Assembly: GCF_000003195.3 (NCBI RefSeq)
Contig: NC_012879.2
Span: forward strand, 22,991,367 to 23,055,366
Length of the DNA: 64,000 nucleotides
Direction: 5' to 3'
Origin: Sorghum bicolor
Taxonomy: Eukaryota > Streptophyta > Magnoliopsida > Poales > Poaceae
In this document: in pieces, positions 21,037 to 33,600 of the stretch
Layout: each line of letters begins with the position of its first letter
Position numbering within the stretch: the first letter of the stretch is position 1
Made by a program: the position numbers and the translations under genes
Notes under the pieces: generated by a model
Database searches by the model: none
Seen by the model: only the letters and a program-made list of their open reading frames with translations
What the model was told of the DNA's origin: nothing

Positions 21037-22640
21037 AATTTATATAGGTAGTTTAGCCAAGACATCGAGACATCTCAAACTCATGTATATAGATGGAGAT
21101 ATTGTGTTTTGATTAAACAAGAAATAGATCAAGACTTCCTACGGCATTCTGTAGCACCTTACTACCTTAGGTTCAAGGAATCAAGGCCATCAAAAGTCTG
21201 TATGTAACACAAACGATACAGAAGAAGACTTCACTATGATTTTTTCCAAAGTCGTTTATACCTGTTTAAATTGTATATAGACTCAAAAAAAAACACCAAG
21301 TTCTCTGTACAAATTGAAGTTCCGATTGGACGACGTCAAACGATCTCTGTTTAGGCTTTATTAACTGCCAGACTGCTGCTACTGAAATAACATTGTAAGA
21401 TTATTTCCGTATGCACGAGCGTACAAGGAGATCATAAAGATATTACAGGATAGAAACCCATCCATATATCTATGTACAATTGGCTGCTAGTACTACGACA
21501 CATCATTTAGGCTTGCAACAGTCTAATGGTAATGGAGCAGGAAGCGCTTCAATGGCTTCTCAAGGCGAGGACAAGGCTCAGGAGCAGAAAGGGCATGAGG
21601 AATATGATCATCCAAATCGAGCCATGGGTATAAATGTTGTTTGGACATGGGAGGGGCCTGAACTTCGACAGCTCCGCTAACAGATCTTCGTGATGCTGGA
21701 ACAGAAGTGAAAGCTGCATTTTTGAAGATGATGGAACCAGATGAATCACTATGCTACAGATTCCTCTTCAACAAAAAAGAGAGGATCAGAGTCGTGCTAA
21801 CCTCACTGTAAGCTTGCAGAGGGATTTGATCATTCCGGTTGAGCACATCGAGCAGTGATAGGTATAGCATATAGTCACGTGACTGTACCAGCAAAGAGCA
21901 CGATCAAACACAAATCAGTCAACTATTACTTGCACACAGTAAAACAGGGTGCACCTTACAGTATTACTTGCACGATCAAACACAAAAAGGAGTCCTTTTT
22001 GGGTCTCATATATATCATAGGCGCTCTCCCACAATACTTTGTAGCACATAAATAGTGTGTCATCAAAATATTCATGTAAGTATGTAACACTAGTGAACAC
22101 TTCAAGGGGAAAAAAAAAAAAGCTAACAGATACAGGTGAGATGAATGCACAAAGAGCAAAGAACTAAGAGCAAACTTGCCTCTCATGTTCAAGCACTTTC
22201 AGCATACCCCATATTCAAAAATATTAAAATATATTAGATTTTTTCGTGATTAGATTTGAACTTGGAACCATCTGATACTGGCTAACTTCTAGATATGAGA
22301 AGGCACAAAATTAATCACGAAAAATCTTAAATCTAAAATAGGGAGTAAAAACATAGGGATAAAAATATTCTAACTTACAGACAAATAAATATAACATAGG
22401 GTATGTTGTCATATATCACCCCAAATGTGAAGTCAAAACCAAAATTGTATGGTGAGCAACCAAAAAATACAAATACCATTTGGAGGTGAATTCACCAAAT
22501 TTTAGTACTTCAGGGAAGTTAAGATATGAAACTTCATATGACGGGTGAGGTGAACAAAGTGAATAGTTCATTGCAGCAATATGAACTTTTCCCCTTAGTA
22601 TATTTTTCCCCGAAGCACTGGAACATAAATCTTCATGTTT
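21037..22640. other. Intergenic, no gene recognised
   Basis: AT-rich sequence with short frames of up to 78 codons on both strands and no recognisable domain. A 75-codon minus-strand frame at 22416-22643 abuts the chromovirus insertion; nothing supports it as coding. Confidence 0.5.
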
Positions 22641-22645
22641 CATAT

Positions 22646-23077
22646 TGTCATGTACGGTAATACGTACAGCAGGCGTCGTCGGGCTCGAGACGTTAGGCGC
22701 GTAGCTGAGCGCGCTCAGCGCGTCAAGGGCGCGGCCCAGGAGTCCCAGGCGCCATCCAGGGGCTAAAAGGACAGATAGGCTGTTAGGATTCTGTCATGGA
22801 CAGCCAACAGGCTTTCGGTCCAGTTATCTTTATAAGTTTAATTATCTTTGTATTGGCAATTTATATTAGTCCCAGATAGGTTATTTAGCAAAAGAGGTGA
22901 AGTAAAAATAACACAAATATCTGTAGACTCTATTGATATAAGCAAGCAATAACAATTATCTCTTGTCTCTTGTCTCTCTTCTAAAACCTAAGCCTACGGC
23001 AGAGGGGTATAACCTCACCGGAGAAGACGGCCGATGGCTACGAGCTCCTGCCAGTCAATGGCTCGACGCTCTTGACA
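22646..23077 (+). repeat. 5' LTR of Reina-like element
   Basis: 432 bp, begins TGTCATGTACGG and ends GCTCTTGACA. Compared with the 3' LTR it lacks about 13 bp near 23050 and has an extra 'cttgtctcttgtctct' stretch, plus scattered substitutions. Confidence 0.92.
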
Positions 23078-23079
23078 AC

Positions 23080-23092
23080 TTGGTATCAGCTA
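23080..23092 (+). promoter_or_regulatory. Primer binding site (initiator Met tRNA type)
   Basis: TTGGTATCAGCT just after the 5' LTR matches the usual TGGTATCAG primer site. Confidence 0.75.
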
Positions 23093-23211
23093 TCCGGCGA
23101 TCCTCTACCTCCACTTCCGCTCCACCTCCCACCGCCGCCGCCGCAGCCCACCTCGCCCAACAGCCGTCTACCCCAACCCCCTCCACTGCGTCCACTGCAC
23201 AGTCCCCAGCC

Positions 23212-24430
23212 ATGGCTGAACCCACCCTGGCCGATGTGCTCGCCCAGCTCAAGACCATGTCCGACGAGATGATGACCATGAAGGCCGACATGGCCTCGAT
23301 GAAGGAGAAGTCCGAGTCGTCGGCGTTCGGTGGCGCCGAGGGACGCCGCCCGGACGGTCTGCGCGACCAGGACTTCCACCCGAAGCACAATAAGTGGGAT
23401 TTCCCCCGCTTCGACGGCACGTCCGACCCCATGCTGTTCCTCAACAAATGTGAGGCCAATTTTCGCCAACACCGAACCATGGCGGAAGAGCGCGTGCGCA
23501 TGGCGTCCTATCATCTGGACGACACCGCACAACTGTGGTTCCAGCAGCTGCAGGATGATGATGGCACACCATCATGGGGAAATTTCAAGGATCTTCTGAA
23601 TTTGAGGTTCGGTCCTCCCCTTCGCTCCGCCCCGATGTTCGAGCTCGCCGAGTGCCACCGGATGGGGACCGTGGAGGAGTATGCCAATCGGTTCCAGGCA
23701 CTGTTGCCTCGCGCCGGCCGCCTAGATGAGGCACAACGGGTCCAACTCTTCAAGGGAGGGCTCCTACCGCCGCCCAGCCACGCAGTCCGCATCCACAACC
23801 CGGACTCCCTCTCCGCCGCCATGAGCCTGGCCCGCCAGGTCGAGTTGATGGAGCAGGAGGGCCCGACGCCACCTCCACCGCGGGCGCACCAGCGCGGACC
23901 ACCGGCTCCCATGGCCCGGGCTACCTTGCCGGCTCCACCGCCTCTCTTGGCGCTCCCGCCACCACCAGTGGCTGCTCCGCAGGGCCGGGCCAAGGGCAAC
24001 CAGCGCCGCCTCACCCCGGAAGAGATGGCCGAGCGCCGCCGCCATGGTCTGTGCTTCAATTGTAACAAGAAATATTCACGTGGCCATAACAGGTTCTGCC
24101 GCCGCATCTTCTTCATGGACGGTGTGGAGATTGATGACGTCGAAGGAGGTGCTGCTGTTCAGGGGGACGACGCGGCGATGGAGGCTCCCGTTTTCTCCCT
24201 CCATGCTGTGGCCGGCATGGCAGTGGGCACGCCCATCCTGGTTCAGGTCACCTTGGGCGCCGCCACACTCGTCGCCCTGGTCGACACGGGGTCCACGCAC
24301 AACTTCATCGGCGAGGCGGCAGCGCACCGCACCGGGCTCACCATCCTACCCCGGCCGCGGCTCACTACCACAGTGGCCAATGGCGAGAAGGTGGCGTGCC
24401 CTGGCGTCCTCCGGCAGGCAGCTATCTGCA
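23212..24430 (+). pseudogene. gag and start of protease, Reina-like element
   Basis: The likely start is MAEPTLADVLAQL at 23212, inside a longer open frame that runs back into the LTR. It has a retrotransposon gag core ('DFPRFDGTSDPMLFLNKCEA', 'WFQQLQ', 'FGPPLR'), a proline-rich linker, a degenerate zinc knuckle CFNCNKKYSRGHNRFC and an aspartic protease motif ALVDTGSTHNF. The frame is intact up to the solo LTR insertion at 24431, which splits the protease. Confidence 0.85.
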
Positions 24431-25966
24431 TGAAAGGATCAAGATGCCCAAGAGGGGGGGAGTGAATTGGGCTTCTCTAAAAATTTAAGCAACCTATAAG
24501 CTCCAATTCAACCCCTTGTGCCTAGTGTGACTTAGAGAGCTACCGGATAAAAGTTTTGCAACCTAGTTCCAATCCTATTCTAGCAAGGCAATTATAAGAA
24601 TGTAAAAACACAAAGTAAATGCAAGAAAGTAAAGGAGTAGTGGAAGAAAGTGCTCGGCGATGTTTTGCCGAGGTATCGGAGAGTCGCCACTCTCCACTAG
24701 TCCTCGTTGGAGCACCCGCGCAAGGGTCTTGCTCCCCCTTGGTCCGCGCAAGGACCAAGTGCTCTCTACGGGCTGATTCTTCGACACTCCGTCGCGGTGA
24801 ATCGCCCAAAACCGCTCACAAGCTTGACACGAGCCACCCACAAGAACTCCGGGCGGTCTTCGTGCCTTCAATCACCACCGAACCGTCTAGGTGATGGCGA
24901 TCACCAAGAGTAAAAAGCAACGAACTCTCACTTGACCCAAACAAGGCTCTAGAGAGTGGTGTATGCACACTTGACTCTTAGAACTCACTAGAGAAGGATT
25001 CTCTCAAGAAATCACTCAAATCTCAATTCTCTCTAGGCTCTTGCAACTCTCTTGGTCCACAACAAGGTTCTCTGATGTTCAAATGGGCAAGAGAGCTCTC
25101 ATGGACGAGATGGAGGAGTATAAATACTATCCACGAAGTCCAAAGGTCGGCTAACCATTTTGCACTGAAAACGGGGTCACCGGACGCACATTATGTTGCA
25201 CCGGACGCACTGCACCGAGCGTCCGGTGCTTCATAACGGCTACCTGCACTTTTCTCTGACAGGTCACCGGACGCTAACTCCCAGCGTCCGGTGCACCGTC
25301 CGGTGCTCGGGAAAACTTTACATGCTCCCTGCGCATGGGACCGGACGCTACCCGGCGCGTCCGGTGCTAGCGTCCGGTGCTCAGGGAAGGCTTGCAACCT
25401 CCCTAGGTAAGGGACTGGACGCTACCCGGTGCGTCCGGTGCTGGCGTCCGGTGCCTAACCCTAAGCACGACACTGTTCTAACGGCTAGGGACCTCACCGG
25501 ACGCACTCACAGAGCGTCCGGTGCCCCTTTGGGCACCCAAACTTCATCGAAACGCGATCGCTCCAAAACGAAGTTTGTTCCTCTCGATCTAAGGACTATC
25601 TCTGAGCTGCCTAGTGCTAGGTTTACCAAGTGTGCACCACACCTAAACCTAAAGCCTTGCCTAAGTCAAGCTACTAGATCAAAGCCCCTCTTAATAGTAC
25701 GGTCAAAGGAAAACAAAGTCCTAAACTACTCTAATTGCCCTTCTTCACCATATGGCACTTAGACCTAGTCTAGTCTTGACGATGTCCAACCATCCTTTGA
25801 AAACCGAAACGATTTCCACTATTAAGTAGGCATGTACGTCCCTGTCCATCGAGTACCTATATACCATGACCTTACCTATGACTTTGCCTCTGCAAAACAC
25901 ACGTTAGTCATAGTAATCATGATGTCATTAATCATCGAAATCACTAGGGGTGTAGATGCTCTTTCA
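24431..25966 (+). mobile_element. Solo LTR (1,536 bp) inserted in the protease region
   Basis: Starts TGAAAGGATC, ends CTCTTTCA (TG...CA with short inverted ends), and is flanked by a 5-bp duplication CTGCA (24426-24430 and 25967-25971). Deleting it restores the protease frame. There is no internal coding region or second LTR, so it is best read as a solo LTR. A TATA-like 'gagtataaatac' is near 25117. Region 25180-25530 holds about a dozen 'accggacgc'/'gcgtccggt' repeats in both orientations. Confidence 0.8.
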
Positions 25967-28915
25967 CTGCATCGAGGGCATGACGTTCGACGTCGACCAT
26001 TACGTCATGCCTCTCGCGGGATACGACATGGTGCTGGGTACCCAGTGGATGGCGACCCTAGGGCGCATCGCTTGGGACGTCGCTACCCACACCCTGTCTT
26101 TCCATCAAGACGGTCGGCCTATCTGTTGGTCGGGAGTGGCGTGCATGGCGGCGCCCACGGTACACGCAGCAACCACCGGCGAGCCCCTGTTGGAGGGTCT
26201 GCTGGATTCTTTTGGGGATGTCTTCGCCGCCCCGGCGGGTCTCCCCCCCCACGCGGCCGTGACCACCCGATCCTACTCAAGCCCGGCGCGTCACCAGTGG
26301 CGGTGCGATCGTACATGTATCTGGCGGCCCACAAAGATGAGCTGGAACACCAGTGTGCTGCCATGATCGAGCAAGGGATCGTACGCCGCAGCACATCGGC
26401 TTTATCCTCGCCGGTACTCCTCGTGAAAACCGGACGGATCCTGGCAGTTCTGCGTAGACTACCGCGCGTTGAACGCACTCATCGTCAAGGATGCCTACCC
26501 GATCCCCGTGGTGGAGGAGCTTTTGGACGAGCTTCACGGTGCTCGGTTCTTCACCAAGCTCGATCTGCGTTCGGGCTACCATCAAGTGCGCATGAAGCCG
26601 GAAGACGTCCACAAGACCGCGTTCCAGTCGCACGACGGTCTCTATGAGTTCTTGGTGATGCCGTTCGGCCTGTGCAACGCGCCTGCAACATTCCAAACTT
26701 TGATGAACGACGTCCTACGACCATTTCTTCGTCGGTTTGTCCTTGTTTTCTTTGATGACATCCTAATTTACACTGAGTCATGGGCGGATCATCTTTGACA
26801 TCTTTGTGCGGTCTTGACCGAACTCCGCCGCCAGCACCTCTTCGTCAAGAGGTCCAAGTGTGCCTTCGGCGTCACGTCGGTCTCCTACCTCGGCCACTTC
26901 ATCACAGCGACCGGAGTGGCCATGGACCCGGCCAAGGTATAGGCCATCCACGACTGGTCGGTGCCCAAGTCGGCACGCGCGGTCCGTGGTTTCCTCGGTC
27001 GGTCGGGCTACTACCGGCGCTTCGTCCTCAACTACGGCGCCATCGCGGCTCCTCTGACGGGGCTGTTGAAAAAGATGGCTTCGCATGGTCGGGGGAGGCG
27101 CTGAAGGCGGCCGTGACCATAGCACCGGTCCTCGCCCTCCCTGATTTCAGCAAGCCATTCGTGGTCGAATGTGATGCTTCAACGCATGGCTTCGGCGCCA
27201 TGCTCCTGCAAGAGAAGCACCCGATCGCGTTCTTTAGTCGGCCGATCGCGCCACGACACCGCTCCCTCACCGCATATGAGCGGGAGCTGATCGGGCTCGT
27301 CCACGCCGTCCGCCATTGGCGTCCATACCTCTGGGGCCGCCACTTCACCGTGCGCACAGATCACTACTATTTAAAGTTCTTGCTGGACCAGCGGCTCACT
27401 ACGATCCCTCAACATCATTGGGTCAGGAAGCTTCTGGGATTCGACTTTGAGGTGGAGTACAAGCCGGGCACTCAGAACGTAGTCGTCGATGCCCTCTCTC
27501 GCCGCGACATGGAAGATAGCACGGGAGTGGTGCTTGCCTTGTCGGCGCCGCGCTTCGACTTCATTGACAAGCTACGTCAAGCACACGCCGTGGAACCAGC
27601 CCTGGTGGCTCTCCGGGAGGAGATTCTGGAGGGCACACGCGCCTCGCCGTGGGCTGTTCGCGACGGTCTGGTGACTTACGCAGGCCGCCTCTACATCGCG
27701 CCTTCGTCCCTGCTGCTCCTGGAGATCATGGCTGCTATCCACGACGACGGCCATGAGGGAGTCTAGCGCACGCTACATCGACTCCGGCGTGACTCTCACT
27801 TCCCCAGGATGCGCCACCACGTTCAAGACTTCATCCGCAAGTGTGGAGTCTGCTAGCGGCTCAAGTCGGAGCACCTTCACCCGGCGGGGCTCCTCTTGCC
27901 GCTTCCGGTGCTGTCGTTGGTAAGGTCCGACATTGGACTAGACTTCGTCGAAGCTCTCCCAAAAGTTTGCGGGAAGTCCGTCATACTCACCGTGGTGGAC
28001 AGGTTAAACAAGACAAGTACTGTCATTTTATTCCTCTTGCTCACCCGTACACTGCACAATCAGTTCCCAATGCGTTCTTCGCCGACATTGTTCACCTCCA
28101 CGGGATGCCGCAGTCTATGGTGTCTGATCGCAATCCCATCTTCACTTCAACATTTTAGCGTGAACTCATGCGTCTCATGGGAACAAAGTTGCACATGACC
28201 TCGGCGTTTCACCCGCAAGCAGATGGCCAAACTGAGGCAGCGAATAAGGTGATCACCATGTACCTGCATTGTTTCACCGACGACCGTCCCCGCTAATGGC
28301 TTTGATGGCTTCCTTGGGCTGAGTTCATCTACAACTAAGTATATCAGTCGTCCCTCCGCGACACTCCGTTCCGCATTGTTTATGGCCGGGACCCGCCGAC
28401 CATACGCTCCAATGAAGCCAGGGAGATGCGCGTGGCCGCCGTCGCCAAGACCATGGCCGGGCAGGAAGAATTTCTGCAGGACATCTGTTTCCGCTTAGAA
28501 CAGGCACAGGCCATTCAGAAACGTCACTACGACAAGAATCATCGGGAGGTGTCCTATGCTGTGGGCGACTGGGTTCTGCTGCGTCTTCGCCACCGCCCCA
28601 TCGCGTCGCTGAACCATCGTCCGACAAGTTGAAGCCCCGTTTCTTCAGGCCCTGGTCGCCGTCCGGGTGGCCCTTCCGGCCCGTGCTCGACTTCATAATG
28701 TTTTCCACGTCGGGCTCTTTAAGAAGTGGCAGGGCGACCCCCCAACCAGTCCCCGCCTCTCCCCGTCATCCGGCGCGCTCGCGGCTGGCAAGAGGCGTGC
28801 GCCAGGTCCTGGTGCGCTGGAAGGGAGAGCCGCTCTCGTCATTGACTTGGGAAGACTGGGACACGTTCCGCGAACGTTTTCCAACGTTCCAGCTCGAGAA
28901 CGAGCTGGTACAGGA
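25967..28915 (+). pseudogene. pol of Reina-like chromovirus (protease end, RT, RNase H, integrase, chromodomain)
   Basis: In order: protease remainder ('YDMVLGTQWM'), reverse transcriptase ('[13 protein letters not shown]', '[11 protein letters not shown]', catalytic FFDDILIY at about 26750), RNase H ('ECDASTHGFGAML', 'YERELIGLVHA'), integrase ('GLDFVEALP', 'HPQADGQTEAANK') and a C-terminal chromodomain ('VLVRWKGEP', 'TWEDWDTF'). It is broken by several frameshifts (for example near 26290 and 26440) and stops at about 26796, 26940, 27854, 28156, 28294 and 28303. Most stops are single C-to-T changes from Gln, Trp or Arg codons. Not functional. Confidence 0.88.
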
Positions 28916-28927
28916 GGAGGGGAGAGA

Positions 28928-29361
28928 TGTCATGTACGGTAATACGTACAGCAGGCGTCGTCAGGCTTGGAACGTTAGGCGCGTGGCTGAGCACGCTCAG
29001 CGCGTCGAGGGCGCGGCCCAGGAGTCCCAGGCGCCGTCCAGGGGCTAAAAGGACAAATAGGCTGTTAGGATTCTGTCATGGGCAGCCAACAGGCTTTCGG
29101 CCCAGTTATCTTTATAAGTTTAATTATCTTTGTATTGGCAATTTATATTAGTCCCATATAAGTTATTTAGCAAAAGAGGTGAAGTAGAAGGGACATAAAT
29201 ATTTGTAGACTCTATTGATATAAGCAAGCAATAACAATTATCTCCTCTCTTCTGAAACCTAAGCCTACGGTAGAGGGGTATAACCTCACCGGAGAAGACG
29301 GCCGATGGCTACGAGCTCCGTAGCCGCGGTCCTGCCAGTCAAGGGCTCGACGCTCTTGACA
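28928..29361 (+). repeat. 3' LTR of Reina-like element
   Basis: 434 bp, TG...CA, preceded by a purine-rich tract 'aggaggaggggagaga' (polypurine tract, 28911-28927) and followed by the CATAT target duplication. Confidence 0.92.
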
Positions 29362-29366
29362 CATAT

Positions 29367-30330
29367 TTTACAGCATGCAAAATTTAATTATGATAGACTC
29401 AAATATTTCATATTGCATGTTACCAGCTACATCAAAAGTTATATAGTTGACAGTAACAATTCTGATGATACCAGCTACACCATGGAATAATTTCATAACA
29501 TATAACTTTCATTATTTCAAATAATACATTTCTACAAAACTGCAATTCAAAATACCATATTGAGACTGTGTAAGCTGTCCCGAACGACTTATGTTTGGAA
29601 TCAGAGAGAGAAGTACTATTACCCTTTTTTCTTTTACATTTTTTATCTGCTTTATTGGTTGCTCTTGTTGGATTTCATCTCTAGTAGTCTAGCCCACCAC
29701 AACTTGCTAGGTAACAAAAGGCTTTGTTGTTGTTTTTTTGCATATTGTCGGCAGCCTGGTTTCAATATCTGTAAAGCAAGTATCTCTATTTGCTTCAGAT
29801 CCAAATTGCCAAACAATTGCTCGCAGCCTTTTATATCATGAAAAAGAACCATTTCCTTCTTCACTTAATTGCAGACAACTTGCTACCAAATGGTTGAAAA
29901 GGACTATGCACATTCTTATTGTGCACCCTAGATGATGAAACTACCATCATGCCTCAGATATTTATGTTAATAAGTAGAACATGGAACATGTACTTTTCCA
30001 TCACTTAAGGATAAATTGTTGCCACTGATATGACTAGAATGTGAGCTATAAACTAACAGCTATGGGTCGCAACAGCGTAAGATTAAAGAACACTATCCAT
30101 CGAAACTGCAAAAAGCTTCTAGCAACTGAATGAGAGTTCCTTTGAGCAAACTTCTCATCTTTACTTTCTTGACAAAGCTAAGAGATTCCTGAAATGTGAC
30201 TGGCTCCCACTTAGACATGGAGCCCAGACAAGTAAAAGCAAGTCCCTTGATTCCCCTCAAAGAGACATAATTTCCCAAATTCCTACAAGGAATAATTTGA
30301 CAAAGTGAATCTGATATCCCACTACAGAAA
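29367..30330. other. Flanking DNA between two retrotransposons, no recognised gene
   Basis: Contains a 61-codon minus-strand frame (30093-30278) and other short frames, none with a recognisable domain. Possibly a remnant of a disrupted transcript, given similar composition at 35152-35900 on the other side of the copia insertion. Confidence 0.4.
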
Positions 30331-30335
30331 AGTAT

Positions 30336-30619
30336 TGTTAGCAGTAAGCCGTGAGCTGTACTTTCCTATTTTGTATCTTCCTATTCTGCTCTTAGTAGTA
30401 CACGGCATGGCCCACGGAGTTGGGATGGCAACCCCCAATCACGAGCATGCCATTGCCTAGTTTGCTATTGCCTAGTTCTAGTGATTGGCTTATTGCCTTA
30501 GATAGCTATGTAATCAGCTATATAGAGTAAACTATAATGAGAGGAAAAGCTGCCTCATTGCAGCCCCAAAACCTGTGTGTCTTCCACTGTGTCGTGTGTG
30601 TTTCATCGGTGCTCTAACA
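30336..30619 (+). repeat. 5' LTR of copia element
   Basis: 284 bp. Followed by TTTGGTACCAGAGCC (30620-30634), a Met-tRNA-type primer binding site with one change. Confidence 0.9.
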
Positions 30620-30651
30620 TTTGGTACCAGAGCCTGATCTCGTAGTTAGCT

Positions 30652-33600
30652 GTGTCTTCTAAATCTCCAGCAAAGATCAAGAAGGCCGAAGAGAGCAACA
30701 ACGAGAAGAAGGTCCATCCGCCGCGCTCGCCGCGACGTCGCCATGGGCGCTCCGACAGCCGTTGTCGCTCCGGCTCCAGAGTTGTCGAGCAAATCGTCGA
30801 GCGCTCGTCTGCACATGTTGCGTGGCCGATGTTAACCAGGACGAACTACCCAGAGTGGGCATTGGTCATGGAAGTAAACTTCTAGATGTTGCGAGTATGG
30901 GACGTCGTCCAGGACGACCTCTTCGACGACGCCGATGATGACGAGTACCACGACGATCACCGGGCAATGGCCGGTCTACTACGCTCGATGCCGTCCGAGC
31001 TCTGGAACACGCTGGCTAGGAAGGACACGGTGAAGCAGGCTTGGGATGCGGTCAATCATCTGCGAATCGGCGACGAACGCGCTCGCGTGGTTTCAAGGAG
31101 GGGGAAACCGTCAGCGACTTCGACGTCCGCATCTCCACGCTCGCTGCAAACGTGCGCTCCCTCGGTGACAACATCCAGGATGCAGAGGTAGTCAAAAAGC
31201 TTCTGCAGGTCATTCTAGAGAAGCTCACACAGGCAGCTGTCTCCCTCGATATGTTCCTCGATCTGAACAGCGTCTCCATCGAGGAGGTGATCGGGCGGCT
31301 GCGGGTGTTCGAGGAGCGACTCAAGCCGAAGGAAGTCACCGACTCGCTGGGCCGCCTGATGCTCTATGAAGAGGATTGGGAAGCACATCGCAAATTGCCT
31401 AGGCCAAGGAAGAGGAGCATGCGCTGATGTACATTGCGGCGGATCCGGAGGTAATCGCGTCGCCCGTGCCGTGCTGTTCTCGCAGGCAACCGTTGGCGCC
31501 AGCCGCCCCAGAGTCGAAGACACGGGTTCACCTCACTGAACCCAAGGTCCTCCTTCACCTCATTGAGGAGTAGGAGGAGGCCGTTCAGCCCCATCGATGG
31601 GTGCTCGACACAGCCACATGACCGGCGCCCGGAGTGTCTTCGCCGAGCTCGACACCAGCATCTCCGGAACGGTTAAGTTCAGAGATGGCTCAGTGGTGAA
31701 CATCCACGGCAAGGGGACGGTACTGTTTGTCTACAGGACCGGTGAACACCATCAGTCGGACGGCGTCTACTACATCCCTCGCCTCACCACCACTATCATC
31801 AGTCTCGGTCAGATGGACGAGACTGAGTTCAAGGTCGTCATCGAGTCGAGCATACTCCGCCTCTTCGACCTGGACCGACAGCTGCTGGCCAAGGTGCATC
31901 GATCGCCAAGCCGTCTGTACTTCCTCGACATGAAGGTGACTGACCCTGTGTGTCTCACCGCACGGGTGGGCGACGTGGCGTGGCGATGGCACGAACGCTA
32001 TGGCCACCTCAACTTCAAGGCGCTGCGCAAGCTGGGATGCTCCGACATGGTGCATGGAGTACACACCAGAGACAAAATCGAGTAGGTCTGTGAGGACTGC
32101 GTCCTGGCAAAACAGAAGCGGACGCCGTTCCCCAAGGCCGCAAAGTTTAGGGCTCAGGAGGAGCTAGAACTGATCCATGGAGATCTCTACGGCCCCATCA
32201 CGCTGGAAACACTGGTTAGGAATGTCTACTTCCTTCTACTCATTGACGACATGAGCCGCTTCATTTGGCCCCTCTCCTGCGCTCCAAGGCGGATGCCCCA
32301 ACAGCGATCCAGGCATTTCAAGCGCGTGTTGAGCACGAGACGGGCAAGAAACTGAAAGTTCTCCAAACTAACAATGGCGGTGAGCTCACCTCAGTCGAGT
32401 TTGGTGAGTATTGTGCTGGAGAGGGGATTCAGCGCCACCATTCGGCTCCCTATACACATCGTGGTGGCGATGGCGAGGAGCATCGTGGTGGCGAATGGCG
32501 TTGTAGAGTGCCAAAATCACATCGTGGTGGCGATGGTGAGGAGCATCCTTCTAGCACGTGGCATACCAGGGCGCTTCTAGGGCGAGGCGGTGCACACTAC
32601 TGTGTTCCTACTCAACAGGGCACCCACCACTCCGCTCGATGGGAGAACCCCGTACCAGGCGTGGTACTGGAAGAAACCACCTGTACACTTCCTCAAAGTG
32701 TTTGGTTGTGTCGCCTACATCAAGCAAGTATGCCCACACCTCACCAAGCTCGACGACAGGGGCATCAAGGTCGTGTACATCGGCTACCAGGACGGGACCA
32801 AGGCGTACCGGTTCTTCGATCGTGAGGCCGTGCGCGTCTATGTCTCCCACGATGCCGTCTTCGATGAGGATGCGCAGTGGGACTGGGAAGATACTCTGGG
32901 CGCAGACGACCATCTACCCTTCACCATCGAGGACGACCATGAGGTGCGGACGCGACACACCCCGGTGCCAACTCCAGCACCGGAATCACCGGTGACGCGG
33001 TCGCAGATTGCATCTGCTGCATTTGCGGAGTCTTCCTCAGCCCCGAGTGCACCCACGACGTCATCCTCGACCCCGAGCACGACACGGACTTCGCCATCCC
33101 TGTCGACTCCGTCCGCATCGACGCAGGGAACCCGAACTCAGATTGAGTTCGCGACGCCGCTCGCCAACGACGTCAACCTTGACACGTATGATGAAGGCGA
33201 GCCGCATCGGTACCGGACACTGGAATCCTTGGTACAAACGCGGTGCCGGGGCTGGCGCACCGCGACACCGCCGAAGCCGAGCTCCATGCAGTCAGCCACG
33301 CTGTGAGCGTGGAGGAGCCTCGCTCGCTGAAGGAGGCTGACGGCGATCCCAACTGGGTTGCCGCAATGGAGGAGGAGATGAAGTCGATATGTGAAAACCA
33401 CACCTGGTCGTTGGTCGAGCTTCCACACGGACACCGGGCCATAGGCTTGAAGTGGGTCTACAAAGTCAAGCGCGATGAGAACGGCGCCATTGTCAACTAC
33501 AAGGCGCGCCTTGTCGCCAAAGGCTATGTGCAGCAGCCCGGAGTCAACTTTGAGGAGGTTTATGCCCCGGTCGCACGACTGGAGTCAGTGCGGCTGGTGC

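Larger units (their letters stand above)
22646..29361 (+). mobile_element. Reina-like chromovirus (Ty3/gypsy), decayed, 6.7 kb
   Basis: Bounded by direct LTRs with TG...CA ends and a perfect 5-bp target duplication CATAT (22641-22645 and 29362-29366). Order: gag, protease, RT, RNase H, integrase, chromodomain, all plus strand. The short LTR and gag style suggest the Reina clade (inference). A 1.5-kb solo LTR interrupts the protease. Confidence 0.92.

Noticed and set aside
22416..22643. 75-codon minus-strand frame beside the chromovirus
   Set aside because: No recognisable motif and no upstream signals; likely chance.
23055..24116. Long minus-strand frames opposite gag of the Reina-like element
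   Set aside because: High GC gives long antisense frames; no promoter, splice signals or domain, unlike the antisense PMD gene in the Tat element.
24431..25966. DNA transposon (short inverted ends TGAAAG/CTTTCA)
   Set aside because: The 5-bp duplication and TG...CA ends fit an LTR better than known cut-and-paste superfamilies in plants.
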